46,247 nucleotides of DNA from positions 1-46,247 of the forward strand of contig CALUJN010000068.1 in NCBI GenBank assembly GCA_944320985.1, in the 5' to 3' direction. Both the position numbers and the translations under genes were made by a program. Origin of the DNA: an uncultured Alistipes sp. (GTDB lineage Bacteria > Bacteroidota > Bacteroidia > Bacteroidales > Rikenellaceae). Below are positions 7,022 through 15,989 of this stretch, piece by piece. Each line of letters starts with the position of its first letter. Within the stretch, counting starts at the first letter, position 1. A model generated the notes under the pieces. The model searched no databases, was not told the origin of the DNA, and saw only the letters and a list, made by a program, of their open reading frames with translations.

Positions 7022-8818
7022 TTATCGCAAGGTTCCACTTTCCGATCCGGAATCCGATCCAGTTTCACCGTCTTCAAACCCTCCGGCCAGTTCTTTCTTC
7101 GGAAAGGCTTTGTAGTAATCATTCAGGTTTGCGGGTACGTTGGAGAATCCTGCCAGCTCACCCTTTTCATTCTTACCCTCCTGTGTGAAGAGCAGGATGT
7201 AGGGATCCCACCAGTCGAGTGCCGGGTGATAGAGGATCCATTTGGGAAGGGCTCCTGTCAGACGGTTGAGGTTGATGGCAAACATCTTCAGTTGCGGCAT
7301 CACGCATTTGACTTTTTCCGTAATCAGAATAGACTCTCCATTGTTATTGGTGAGTGAGTCGGGGACCTCGGTATAGACGGGCACCGAATCATCGTCCTCG
7401 AAATCGGGAATCGGGCCCTGGAGATAGTTCACCGAAAGGATCAGCGTATCGAGACCGGTTACGGTCTCCTCGCCCTCCGGGGTGGAGACGACTCCGGGCT
7501 CCCATCTGAGCAGCCAGGAGGGGAACTCTCCGAACGAATCATTCTGACTGCTGTATTTGGTGTGCTCGTAGAGTCCACCGAACTTGGTGGCGATGCTGTT
7601 GCTCAGGTCGTAGATAAGCCGTCTTTGGTTATTGGCCATTCTCAGCACGTGGAGCTTGGAGAAGTTCTTCGGATTGATGACATCGGGGATCTGTTCGAAG
7701 TTGTTGCTGCCGAGGTCGAGATACTCGAGGTTCTTCAGATTGGTGAAGTCCTCGTGGAGCTCCGTAAGACCGTATGCACCGATGGTCAACCGTTTGAGCT
7801 GGGTGAGTTTGCAGATATACTCGCCGGTGCTGAGGTTGAGTTGGAAGGTGTTTACGTTGCTGTAGAACTTCAGTTCTTCGGCGGCGGTCAGGTACTGCAC
7901 CTCGAAGGGGATTCCCTCTTTGGCGGAGAACATGACGAACTGTGCGGAGCGGACACGACCCTTCTTTTCCGGAGTATATCCCTCCATGCCCTCTTCCCAG
8001 AGGGTCACGCCGTCCCAGTTGTCCATTCTCTCACCGGAACTTTCCCAGTCTGAGGACCAGACCTCGAGCGAACGGGCAATACCGAGCAGGGCGATGGAGT
8101 CACCCGAACGTCCTTCGGTGATCTCTTCAGCGGCGTTCTGGTTGATGGTGAGGATGTCGTTCTGAGCCAGCATGTCCTCCGTGATCTGGCTCTCCTTGGT
8201 GGGAACGAACGAGATCTCGGCATTTCGCTCCTGAGGCATGGAGTTGATTCCCCAGTTGATTCGGAGCGTGACTTCCCGGGGGCGGTCGCCGTGGTTGAGA
8301 TCGACGGTATACTCACCGATCTTCACCCAGTTGGGTTCGATGTCGGATCCCTTTTCGGTGACTTTGACATCGAAATCGACGTTGGTCTTCACACGCACGT
8401 CGAAATAACGCTTGTCGAGAGAGGCGTAGTTTTCGATGTTGACGGACGGTTGATCGAGCGTGATGGCATAGTCGAAGCCCTCTTGTTCGACGCTGATCTG
8501 TTGGTATTCGGCCCGGTTGTCGACCTTCGTGATACGTACCAGTCCGTTTCGGGGCGATATCGAGATGGCGGAGTCGATGATCAGGCTGCACTCCTGCGAA
8601 CCTTTACCGTTTGCCGGGGATACGGTGATCCAGGGCACGGTCGAGGTTGCGACCCAGTTTTCACTTGCCGAAACCTTGAATTTTCTGGTGCCACCGACGG
8701 CGTCGATGGATACGGTATTGCTGTCGACGCCGAAAGCGACCTTTTCGTCGGCTTCGGAGCAGGCTGCCAAGGCAGCCAGGGCGAGCAGCGATGAAGCGAT
8801 ATAATTGCGTACTTTCAT
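7022..8818 (-). CDS. BACON and leucine-rich-repeat lipoprotein
   Basis: A 598-residue surface lipoprotein with signal peptide and Cys20 (LAALAACSE). Residues about 25-115 form a BACON-type Ig domain (GGTRKFKVSASENWVATS, PWITVSPANGKGS, RNGLVRITK), a fold known to hold binding modules away from the cell. A second Ig-like stretch follows to about residue 225. From about residue 330 there are LRRs (LKRLTIGAYGLTELHEDF, LKNLEYLDLGSNNFEQIP, LHVLRMANNQ, LKMFAINLNRLTGALP). The C-terminus is acidic and serine/glycine-rich. It follows the broken LRR gene by two bases and precedes the subtilase by 15, so it is in one transcription unit. Its likely role is a surface binding protein of the SusC/SusD system; the ligand is unknown. 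Confidence 0.85.
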   Translation of the reverse strand: MKVRNYIASSLLALAALAACSEADEKVAFGVDSNTVSIDAVGGTRKFKVSASENWVATSTVPWITVSPANGKGSQECSLIIDSAISISPRNGLVRITKVDNRAEYQQISVEQEGFDYAITLDQPSVNIENYASLDKRYFDVRVKTNVDFDVKVTEKGSDIEPNWVKIGEYTVDLNHGDRPREVTLRINWGINSMPQERNAEISFVPTKESQITEDMLAQNDILTINQNAAEEITEGRSGDSIALLGIARSLEVWSSDWESSGERMDNWDGVTLWEEGMEGYTPEKKGRVRSAQFVMFSAKEGIPFEVQYLTAAEELKFYSNVNTFQLNLSTGEYICKLTQLKRLTIGAYGLTELHEDFTNLKNLEYLDLGSNNFEQIPDVINPKNFSKLHVLRMANNQRRLIYDLSNSIATKFGGLYEHTKYSSQNDSFGEFPSWLLRWEPGVVSTPEGEETVTGLDTLILSVNYLQGPIPDFEDDDSVPVYTEVPDSLTNNNGESILITEKVKCVMPQLKMFAINLNRLTGALPKWILYHPALDWWDPYILLFTQEGKNEKGELAGFSNVPANLNDYYKAFPKKELAGGFEDGETGSDSGSESGTLR

Positions 8819-8820
8819 GA

Positions 8821-11590
8821 TTATTCGAGCATTTCAGGACAATTGATGATATTCTGCGTTTTGTCGTAGGTAAGGTTGTACGCCCCGGCCTTCCAATAGT
8901 AGCAAATATCGGAGGCATCGAACGTGATGTTGGGGTTGTCGCTGATATCGAGCGTGTAGATCAGACTGGAGATCGTATCGTCGATTTTTCGCAGGTCGTT
9001 GGACCCCAGGAAGAGACCTCTCAGACCGGTGTGCTTGTAGATACCCGTAGGCCATGTTTTCAGACAGCGTGCGCCGTTTGCATCCCGTTGTCCGCGGATG
9101 GCATAGACCGTCAGCGAGCTGGCGTCGATCGGACCGAAGGGGACCTCGGTGAAGGAGTTGTACGAGAGGTCCACACCGTAGAGATAGGGCAGGTTTCCGG
9201 CATGAAAATCGTCCGGGAACTTTTTCAGGTTGTTGTAGGTAAGGTCCATGGAGATGAGATTCGCCAGGTGGTCGTCCTCCGCACAGGTGAAGCAATTCTC
9301 CTCGAACCCGGTCATGCCGTTTCCTGCGAGCAGGATGTAGCTGATCTGCGAGTTGTTTCGACCAGACAGGAGGGGTAGTTCTTGATTCTGTTGCCCGAGA
9401 GGGTAAAGGTCGTGACATTGATACCCTGGTATCCGTTGTGGGCATTTTCGAACTCCTCGATCTGGTTGTATGCGAAGTTTGCACTGGAGACGTAGTACGG
9501 CGTATTGCTGGTGAAGATGTCCGGGACCTTCGTCAGACGGTTGTAGGACGCATCGATGGTTTCGAGGTTGTCGGTGTTGAAACAGAGGTTACGTCCTTTG
9601 ACCGGTTGGGTGGTGAATCCGGTGATCTGGTTGTGCTCCAGATAGATCTCCGAGGGCATGAAATTCTCGCCCAGGAAGGGAATCTCTCCGGAGATCTTGT
9701 TGCTTGCCAGGTCGAGCAGGCCGAGGTGTCCCATGTCCTTGACCTCTTCGGGGAACTCTTCGAGGTTGTTGTCGCGGACATAGAGCATCTGGATGGTCTC
9801 TTTCGATTTTCCGGTTGCAAAGTATTTGACCGCATTGCGGATGGCATCCTTGTCCCATCCGGGTTCTGCCGCGGTACCCTTGTTGCAGGAGATGTTGACC
9901 TGCACCAGAGCGGGCATGTTGGCGACCTGCGGAGGCAGTCCCTTCAGTCTGGGGCAGTTGTATATCTCGAGCTGCACGACGTGAGGTTCTCGATCGTCGA
10001 GGGGAGTTCTTCGATGGGGCTGTTCCCGATGTAGAGATACTCGAGTTTGGTCAGGTTTCCGATCTCTTTGGGAAGTTTGGTCAGACCGTTGCAGAAACGT
10101 CCGGCGATGACATCCTTGGGCTGGATCTCCAGCTGTTTTCCGGACTTGTCGAAGATCTGCTGCTCGGAGTACCCCTGTTCGTAGAGATACATGGCCGGGC
10201 TCGAGAGGTTGTGCTCCTTGAGGGCCAGGGCGCAGGGGTAGGACATCTGCGCCTGGATGTGCGTAGCGGCGAGATACTGCTTGTTGTACTCCATCCGGTT
10301 CCGGTTCCGGTCCGCGAGTGATTTGGACTGGTCGAGCATCGGGTCGTACGTTCCGGTGTTGGTGTCGTTGTGCGTACCGAGATAGAGCTCGACGAGCTCG
10401 GTGAGCTGACCGATTGCGGCGGGCATTTCACCCTTGATTCCGAATTCGCTGAGGACGAGCTTGGCAACACGGCCGTTGGAGTGCACCTCGATGCCGGGCT
10501 GATCGCTCCACAAGTCGGGGGACTTGTTGAAATCCCAGTTGCAGCCTTTGTTGTAGTCCTGTCCGCCGTAATACCAGTTTTTACCGTCGAGAGCCTCCCA
10601 GATAGCTCTCAAGGCGTAGTTGTCCTGCATGTAGGCATCGGCCTCGTGGAGCGAGACGGGAATTTTGGCATCAGCGGTTTCGTTGTCCACGACGGTGAAG
10701 TTGCTGTCGGGGAACTCCTCCTCTTCGTGTCTTTCGAGCAGGTACTTTCCCGAGTCGAAGACGGCGTAATCGGTGATTTCATAGGTTCCTGCGGGGAGCG
10801 AGAGCAGCGAATCGCAGACGATCGACGAGGTCTGGTATCCGAATTCGTCGCTTTCCTCGTCGTCTTCGTCGAAATGGATCGAGAAGGTTGCCGGCAAATA
10901 GGTGTAGGAGTGGGTATCATTCGGGTCGTCGCTGCCTACCTTGTGAATGGTTACATCGAAGTAGGCGATCTCATCGAAGGTATATTCTCGCACTTTTTCG
11001 ACGGTACGAGTTCCTGCGTTGGTTCCGTTTTCCTCCTTCCAATCTTTGAACCCGTCGAAGTCCTTGGTGAGATGGAAGCGGACGGTACCGCGGGGCGTGA
11101 CATTTGCCGTCAGGTCATGAACGGTAAGACCTCCGGGAACGATGGCGAGATCGCGGTTGGATGTCGTTCCGTTGTAAATGGCTATATCGTTGATATTGTA
11201 CAGCTTGAATGATATGATCTGATAATCTCCGGACAGAAGCTGGAGTTTTTCGCTGCGCAGTCCGAATTCGGCGCTTGCACTGTTGGCAGCCGAAAGCGTC
11301 AGGGTTTGTGCGATCTCCGTATTTCCGAATTTCAGGGTGACTTGCAGCTTGGCAGCCTGTGCGAGCATATCGAGTTGATCTACGATCTCCTCGTTATTCC
11401 CGTCGGCCCGGGTTTCGGACTGAAGGCTTTGCAGTGCGGGTTGAGAACCCTCCTTGTAGAGCTTGAACTGGACGTATCCGTAGTCATGCTCGCGGTTGTC
11501 GATACCGTCGTCGTCGGAGCAGGCCACGGAGCCGAGAGCGGCGCAGGCGGCGACGAAGGCGAATATGGATATGTTTCTGAAAAGTTTCAT
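8821..11590 (-). pseudogene. Large LRR surface lipoprotein gene broken by two frameshifts
   Basis: Three frames join into one 923-residue lipoprotein if two single bases are restored. The start is MKLFRNIS at 11590, with signal peptide and lipobox (ALGSVACSD). An upstream ATG of the open frame at 11656 lies in a hairpin and is not used. The N-terminal half has strand-rich domains; the C-terminal half is LRRs (LTKLPKEIGNLTKLEYLYIG, LGLLDLASNKISGEIP, LANLISMDLTYNNLKKFP). Break 1 lies near 9978-9980: the frame ...ENLTS should run into VQLEIYNCPRLKGL but lacks one base. Break 2 lies near 9362-9363: ...NYPSCL should run into GRNNSQISYILLAGNG, again short by one base. Both could be lost G:C bases in short runs. 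Either the gene is dead or the sequence has errors. Confidence 0.85.
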
Positions 11591-11631
11591 GGAAAACTTG
11601 TGTCTTGTAAACTCTTTAATCATAGTATTTG

Positions 11632-11670
11632 AAAACAGGGGCCCCGCCCCATTCAACGGGGCCCTGTTTT
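11632..11670 (-). terminator. Hairpin between DUF5003 and LRR genes (terminator or attenuator)
   Basis: AAAACAGGGGCCCCG (11632-11646) pairs with 11657-11670 with one bulged G, giving a very GC-rich stem flanked by A4 and T4. Read leftward it ends in TTTT. It lies between the end of the DUF5003 gene and the start of the LRR gene, so it may lower expression of the distal part of the locus. Confidence 0.55.
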
Positions 11671-11685
11671 GCGGTCGGTATCCGT

Positions 11686-13389
11686 TTAGTAGTTGCGGAC
11701 GCAGACGACTACAGCCGCCTTCTTTCCATCTCCGTTATAGAAGGTGATGTTTCCCTTGCTTCCGGTTTCGGGGGTCAGTTCCGTCGAGTGGTTCATGCTG
11801 ACCGTAGCCCGCGTCTTCTCATCGTTTTCGCTGACCGAAAGCCAACGATCTTCCAGGTATTTCGAATCCACATAAGACATCTGGTAAGCATATGATCCGG
11901 TGATGTCCAACTGAATGCCTTCAGCATCGATGCTGTTGTAAGTCAATCGGTAGATGGGCACACCCTCCATGAAGTCTTGGCCGAAATTTTCGCCCAAATA
12001 CGCATCCTCATAGAAGTAGTCTTCCGAGTCGAGCAATTCCCATTTGGCCGCACCGTTGTTGAAGAAGACCTGGTATGCGGAATTGGGGGCGATTTCGATC
12101 GCCGCGGATCCCGTCACGCCCTGGTTGATCGTGGCAAAGAGGTAGGGCTGGTATTCTGTCTTGAGTTGATAATTATTCATCTCATCGAGAAGTTGCTGAT
12201 CCAGCGGTTGCTCCATATTGATTTTTGCCGCTACGGTTTGGGGCAGGACGAGTAATTCCGCAGTGCGGGGTTCGGCGGAGGGCGAAACCTGGATCTTGTA
12301 GGTGTGGGTCTGCAGTAGCCCCTGAGCATCGTCCCATTCCGTATCGGGCGTGATCGTCACCCATTTCTTATAATCGAAGCTCTCATCGATATAATAGCCT
12401 CCGTATCCATCGGGAGTCATGGGAATAATTTCGATCCCTTTGGTGCTGGTGATATCCAACGAGTACTCTTGAGTCGGTTCCGTCATTCCGCTTCCATCGG
12501 AGTAGTAGCCGTCGGCATCGAACGGAATCGTGATGCCGCGATCTTTGGAACGGATGACATCGCGGAATGCCGGCATCGAGATGCAATAACGGTTGTGTGC
12601 GTTGTTTCCGGGATCGTCGTCCTTGTCGACCGACTGGTCATAGAAGTCGATCACGCCGACGTTGCCATCGATGGTCTCATTCGAGAACTCGGCTTCGAAG
12701 CGTACGGCATAGGCATCCTCACCCTCGATTTCCGTCTTCTGGGCCAGTTTGAGCCACGAGGGGGTTGAAGCGACCCACTCGAAATTGCTGCTGACCTTGA
12801 AGACAAACATGTAGGATCCCTTCGTTGCGGGCCATTTCAATTCGATAGCGTCTTTCGGAGCGGTTTCCGGGTCGTCAGAACCTTCGTATCTGTCGATCGG
12901 CGTCGTCTCGTATACATAATCGAAATCATCATCCGACACGGTGCCATAGGTTGAGGCATAGAGCGCGAATTCGCGGATCTTGTTTGAGAGCGAGATCTTT
13001 GCGATCTTCTCGGTTTGCCCGCCCATGGTGAGAGAAACCTCGCAGGAGGGCGTTTCGTCGAACGTGGCGGGTTTGACGGCTACGACCGTGATGGTGACAG
13101 GCGTAGCGGAGGCCTTTCCCGAGAACGAATAGGCCTGGACTTGACCGTCGCTGAGGATGAACCATTCGGCCGTCGTAGCGTCGGTCGGGATCTCGATGGT
13201 CCAATCCATATTGGGGGTAAAGGCGATCTCGTATTTGCTGCTACCCTCGAGGATGCTCTGTTCGATATACTCCGGGAATACCGGGGTCTGCGAACCTTTG
13301 TCATCCTCGTCGTCCTTCGTACAGGAGGAGAGGATCAGGGCCGAACCAGCCAACAGAACCGATGTCCAGTGTAAAATCCTGTTTTTCAT
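11686..13389 (-). CDS. DUF5003-type lipoprotein of SusC/SusD locus
   Basis: A 567-residue lipoprotein with signal peptide and Cys23 (ALILSSCTKDDEDD), followed by an acidic linker typical of surface-exposed lipoproteins. Its strand-rich body has Ig/BACON-like stretches (KYEIAFTPNMDWTIEIP, SNFEWVASTPSWLKLAQK) and no LRR. It resembles proteins annotated DUF5003 in Bacteroidetes; the assignment is from recalled family appearance. It lies between the DUF4984 gene and the LRR genes, 65 bases from the former. I infer a surface accessory role in substrate binding; no catalytic motif is seen. Confidence 0.75.
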   Translation of the reverse strand: MKNRILHWTSVLLAGSALILSSCTKDDEDDKGSQTPVFPEYIEQSILEGSSKYEIAFTPNMDWTIEIPTDATTAEWFILSDGQVQAYSFSGKASATPVTITVVAVKPATFDETPSCEVSLTMGGQTEKIAKISLSNKIREFALYASTYGTVSDDDFDYVYETTPIDRYEGSDDPETAPKDAIELKWPATKGSYMFVFKVSSNFEWVASTPSWLKLAQKTEIEGEDAYAVRFEAEFSNETIDGNVGVIDFYDQSVDKDDDPGNNAHNRYCISMPAFRDVIRSKDRGITIPFDADGYYSDGSGMTEPTQEYSLDITSTKGIEIIPMTPDGYGGYYIDESFDYKKWVTITPDTEWDDAQGLLQTHTYKIQVSPSAEPRTAELLVLPQTVAAKINMEQPLDQQLLDEMNNYQLKTEYQPYLFATINQGVTGSAAIEIAPNSAYQVFFNNGAAKWELLDSEDYFYEDAYLGENFGQDFMEGVPIYRLTYNSIDAEGIQLDITGSYAYQMSYVDSKYLEDRWLSVSENDEKTRATVSMNHSTELTPETGSKGNITFYNGDGKKAAVVVCVRNY

Positions 13390-13454
13390 AAGACATTGCG
13401 TTTAGTGGTACTATGAATTAAAGAGAATGGGGTTTTGTTGAAGGATCGAAGATC

Positions 13455-14429
13455 TTAAATCTCCGGATCTCCGGGATAATCCGGATCCAGCCGAGGATCC
13501 CGGGCCCCCGACATGTTCTCCTCCTTTTTGAGACGTACGGCCTCTTCGAGCGTTACCCATTCCAGGACATTGTAGTAATGTCCGACCGATCCCACCATCG
13601 TTCCTACGTCCTTCAGATAGACGTACAGCCAAAGGGACATGGATTTCTGGCACGTATTGTAATACGAGTCGTAGTAAGGGCTTACGGTAGCCAGTATCTT
13701 GTCATCGGCATTGATCTGTCCGAAGACGTACTGTTCGTTGCTAAACACCTGATCTTCATCCATTTCGATCCGAGGGGTTGTCGATTTTTCGTCGACCAGA
13801 CGAGCCGTGACGTCATACCCGTCGTAGAGGAAGTCGTGGAGAATGATCGTATTGGGTTCCGTGGGGTGTTTTTCGGTGAAGATGAGCCGCTGGTAGTTGG
13901 TATCCAGCGCGCTGGGATAGTCGTACAGGAACAGCGACGTGACCACGCACCATCCGCAGAAGGTGTCCAGATTGAAGTCGCAACCCTTGTAGAAGACCAC
14001 CTTGGTCAGATCGCTGTCGGCATAGAGGTCGTTCCAGCGGATCTGGTCGGGGATGATGAGTCGGAGTTTGAATCCGAGCGAATCGGTATCCTGAATGTGG
14101 TCGTAGTATCCGGCGACCTCCACGTTGGCGCTCCGTTCTCCGGCCTTGATGGTGATGGTATTGGATTTCAGCCGATAGTGATAGCCTTCGATGGCATTGC
14201 TGCCCTGATCGATGACCTCGACGGCAAACGTACGGTCGTAATCGCACGCAACGGTCGACGCAACCGGCACGGAGAAGTAGGCCTCGTCGAGGAATACCAT
14301 GCCGGTCGACATCGTGTCGGCGAACATGATGTATTCGGCTCCGGAGTAGGCCATGTTTTCCGAGTTACAGCCTGTGGCAAGGATTCCGGCAAAGCCGGCA
14401 GCACACAGCATCTTGGTAATTCGTCTCAT
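13455..14429 (-). CDS. DUF4984-type lipoprotein of SusC/SusD locus
   Basis: A 324-residue lipoprotein with signal peptide and Cys21 (AGILATGCNSE). The N-terminal part has an Ig-like pattern (VPVASTVACDYDRTFAVEVI, GYHYRLKSNTITIKAGERS) similar to the DUF1735/DUF4843 families that follow SusD genes. The remainder resembles DUF4984. The C-terminus is charged and proline/aspartate-rich (DPRLDPDYPGDPEI). It starts 33 bases after the SusD gene ends, the usual third-gene position. It probably sits on the cell surface and associates with the SusCD complex; the ligand is unknown. Confidence 0.8.
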   Translation of the reverse strand: MRRITKMLCAAGFAGILATGCNSENMAYSGAEYIMFADTMSTGMVFLDEAYFSVPVASTVACDYDRTFAVEVIDQGSNAIEGYHYRLKSNTITIKAGERSANVEVAGYYDHIQDTDSLGFKLRLIIPDQIRWNDLYADSDLTKVVFYKGCDFNLDTFCGWCVVTSLFLYDYPSALDTNYQRLIFTEKHPTEPNTIILHDFLYDGYDVTARLVDEKSTTPRIEMDEDQVFSNEQYVFGQINADDKILATVSPYYDSYYNTCQKSMSLWLYVYLKDVGTMVGSVGHYYNVLEWVTLEEAVRLKKEENMSGARDPRLDPDYPGDPEI

Positions 14430-14462
14430 GTTTGATATAGTTCTTTGAAATCGATGAATACG

Positions 14463-15980
14463 TTAGTTGTTACTCTCGTTGGGAGCGATATCGGCGCCGG
14501 GCGAGTCGAGTTCGTGGCGCGGGATGGGCCAGACGAAACGCGGGTCATTGGCTTCGATCTTGATCGAGCTTCCTTCGGTGAGCGAGCAGGACTGAGGTTT
14601 CCGTTCGAATCCCATTCCCCAGCGTTTGAGGTCGTTGAGGCGGAATCCCTCCATGTAGAGTTCACGTACACGCTCGTTGGAGACGGTTTCTTTCCAGTTG
14701 TTCGAGCCGACGGTGATGGCTCCGGCACCTCCGCTGTAACGTTTCTGGCGCAGGGTGGTGAGGTCCTTGCTTGCAGCCGAGAAGTTCGGCGAGGGGAGGT
14801 TGCAGTAGGCCTCGGCGCGGATCAGATACTGTTCGGACAGACGGAAGAGCTTCGGCATGGAGTACATGTACATTTTTGCGGAAGCGATCAGGTTCTGGTT
14901 TCCGAAGTACTTGACCAGCAGGGGCCAGGTCAGGCCGTTGGCATAACCGGTCGTATACTCGTAGAAATAGGCGTCGTAACGCTGGTCCGAGTCGTCATAG
15001 AGGTCGAGCACCCACTGGGCGGGCACGTAATCGGGATAGGTGTATGAGTAGTCCCGGTTCGTGTTGAGGAACACCTGCCCGAGGGCCCCGCCGTAGGAGG
15101 TGGTGGTGTATCCGAGGATCCAGATGATCTCGAAGCTCGAGTCGTAGTTCCACATGTAGGTCAGATAGGTGTCCTCGGAGGTGTAGGCGATGTTGGCGTC
15201 GGCGAGCTGGAACGCATCGTTGTCGATGACCTCGGAGGCGTAGTCTACGGCCGTCTGCCAGTCCTGCATGTAGAGGGCAACACGGGCGTGGAGGGCCTGG
15301 GCGGCAGCCGCCGTGACGTAGAGCGAATTGTAATGGTCGTCGTCGCTGTCGAGGAGCTTTTCGGCGCGGTTCAGGTCGTCGATGACGAACTGATAGGATG
15401 CCTTGAGCGATGCTCTCTTCATGGGCTCGGGTTCCGAGTACTTCGAGCGCAGGACGACGCCGAGTTCGTTTTCGGCCGTATCGGGATCATACGCCTTGCA
15501 GAAGCACTCGATGAGTTTCGAGTAGCAGAGTGCACGGATGGTGTATACCTCGCCGGTGTATACGTCGAGGGCGTCGATGTTGTCGACATCGGTCTCCTGT
15601 TGCTTGACCTGGTCGACACGCTCGAGGAAGAAGTTGCAACGGCTGATGATGGCGTAGAGTCCGGCATAGACGGATTCCACGTCCTGATCGGTCGAGAGGA
15701 TGTTCCAGAACCAGGCGGGGCCGTATACGTTCGTGAAGTTTTCGACGGCATAGGCCAGGTCGGCCTGGATATCGGGCATGATGGTAAGCGTACCGCTGAA
15801 GAGAAAGCTGCTCATCAGACCGCTGTAGATGCCCGTCAGGAGTTGTTCGGCATCGTCGAAGGTCTGCATGGCCTCCTCTTCGCGGATGGACGATTCGGGC
15901 AGGATGTCCAGACACGACGAGGTGGCGGTCATCAGGAGAATCGCAGCGAAAAAAGACTTGATATTTCGTAACATATTCAT
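14463..15980 (-). CDS. SusD/RagB-family outer-membrane lipoprotein
   Basis: A 505-residue lipoprotein of normal SusD length with Cys23 (TATSSCLDILPES). The N-terminal helical region (DDAEQLLTGIYSGLMSS) and the alpha-helical repeats (YTIRALCYSKLIECF, ALHARVALYMQDWQTAVDYA) are typical of the SusD/RagB family. The C-terminal signature GFRLNDLKRWGMGFER is present. SusD proteins form the lid over SusC and capture ligand before import. The frame is intact although its SusC partner gene just upstream, separated by nine bases, is broken. With a subtilase in the same locus, the cargo could be peptides as in RagAB, but this is inference. Confidence 0.95.
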   Translation of the reverse strand: MNMLRNIKSFFAAILLMTATSSCLDILPESSIREEEAMQTFDDAEQLLTGIYSGLMSSFLFSGTLTIMPDIQADLAYAVENFTNVYGPAWFWNILSTDQDVESVYAGLYAIISRCNFFLERVDQVKQQETDVDNIDALDVYTGEVYTIRALCYSKLIECFCKAYDPDTAENELGVVLRSKYSEPEPMKRASLKASYQFVIDDLNRAEKLLDSDDDHYNSLYVTAAAAQALHARVALYMQDWQTAVDYASEVIDNDAFQLADANIAYTSEDTYLTYMWNYDSSFEIIWILGYTTTSYGGALGQVFLNTNRDYSYTYPDYVPAQWVLDLYDDSDQRYDAYFYEYTTGYANGLTWPLLVKYFGNQNLIASAKMYMYSMPKLFRLSEQYLIRAEAYCNLPSPNFSAASKDLTTLRQKRYSGGAGAITVGSNNWKETVSNERVRELYMEGFRLNDLKRWGMGFERKPQSCSLTEGSSIKIEANDPRFVWPIPRHELDSPGADIAPNESNN

Positions 15981-15989
15981 TGTCTATGA

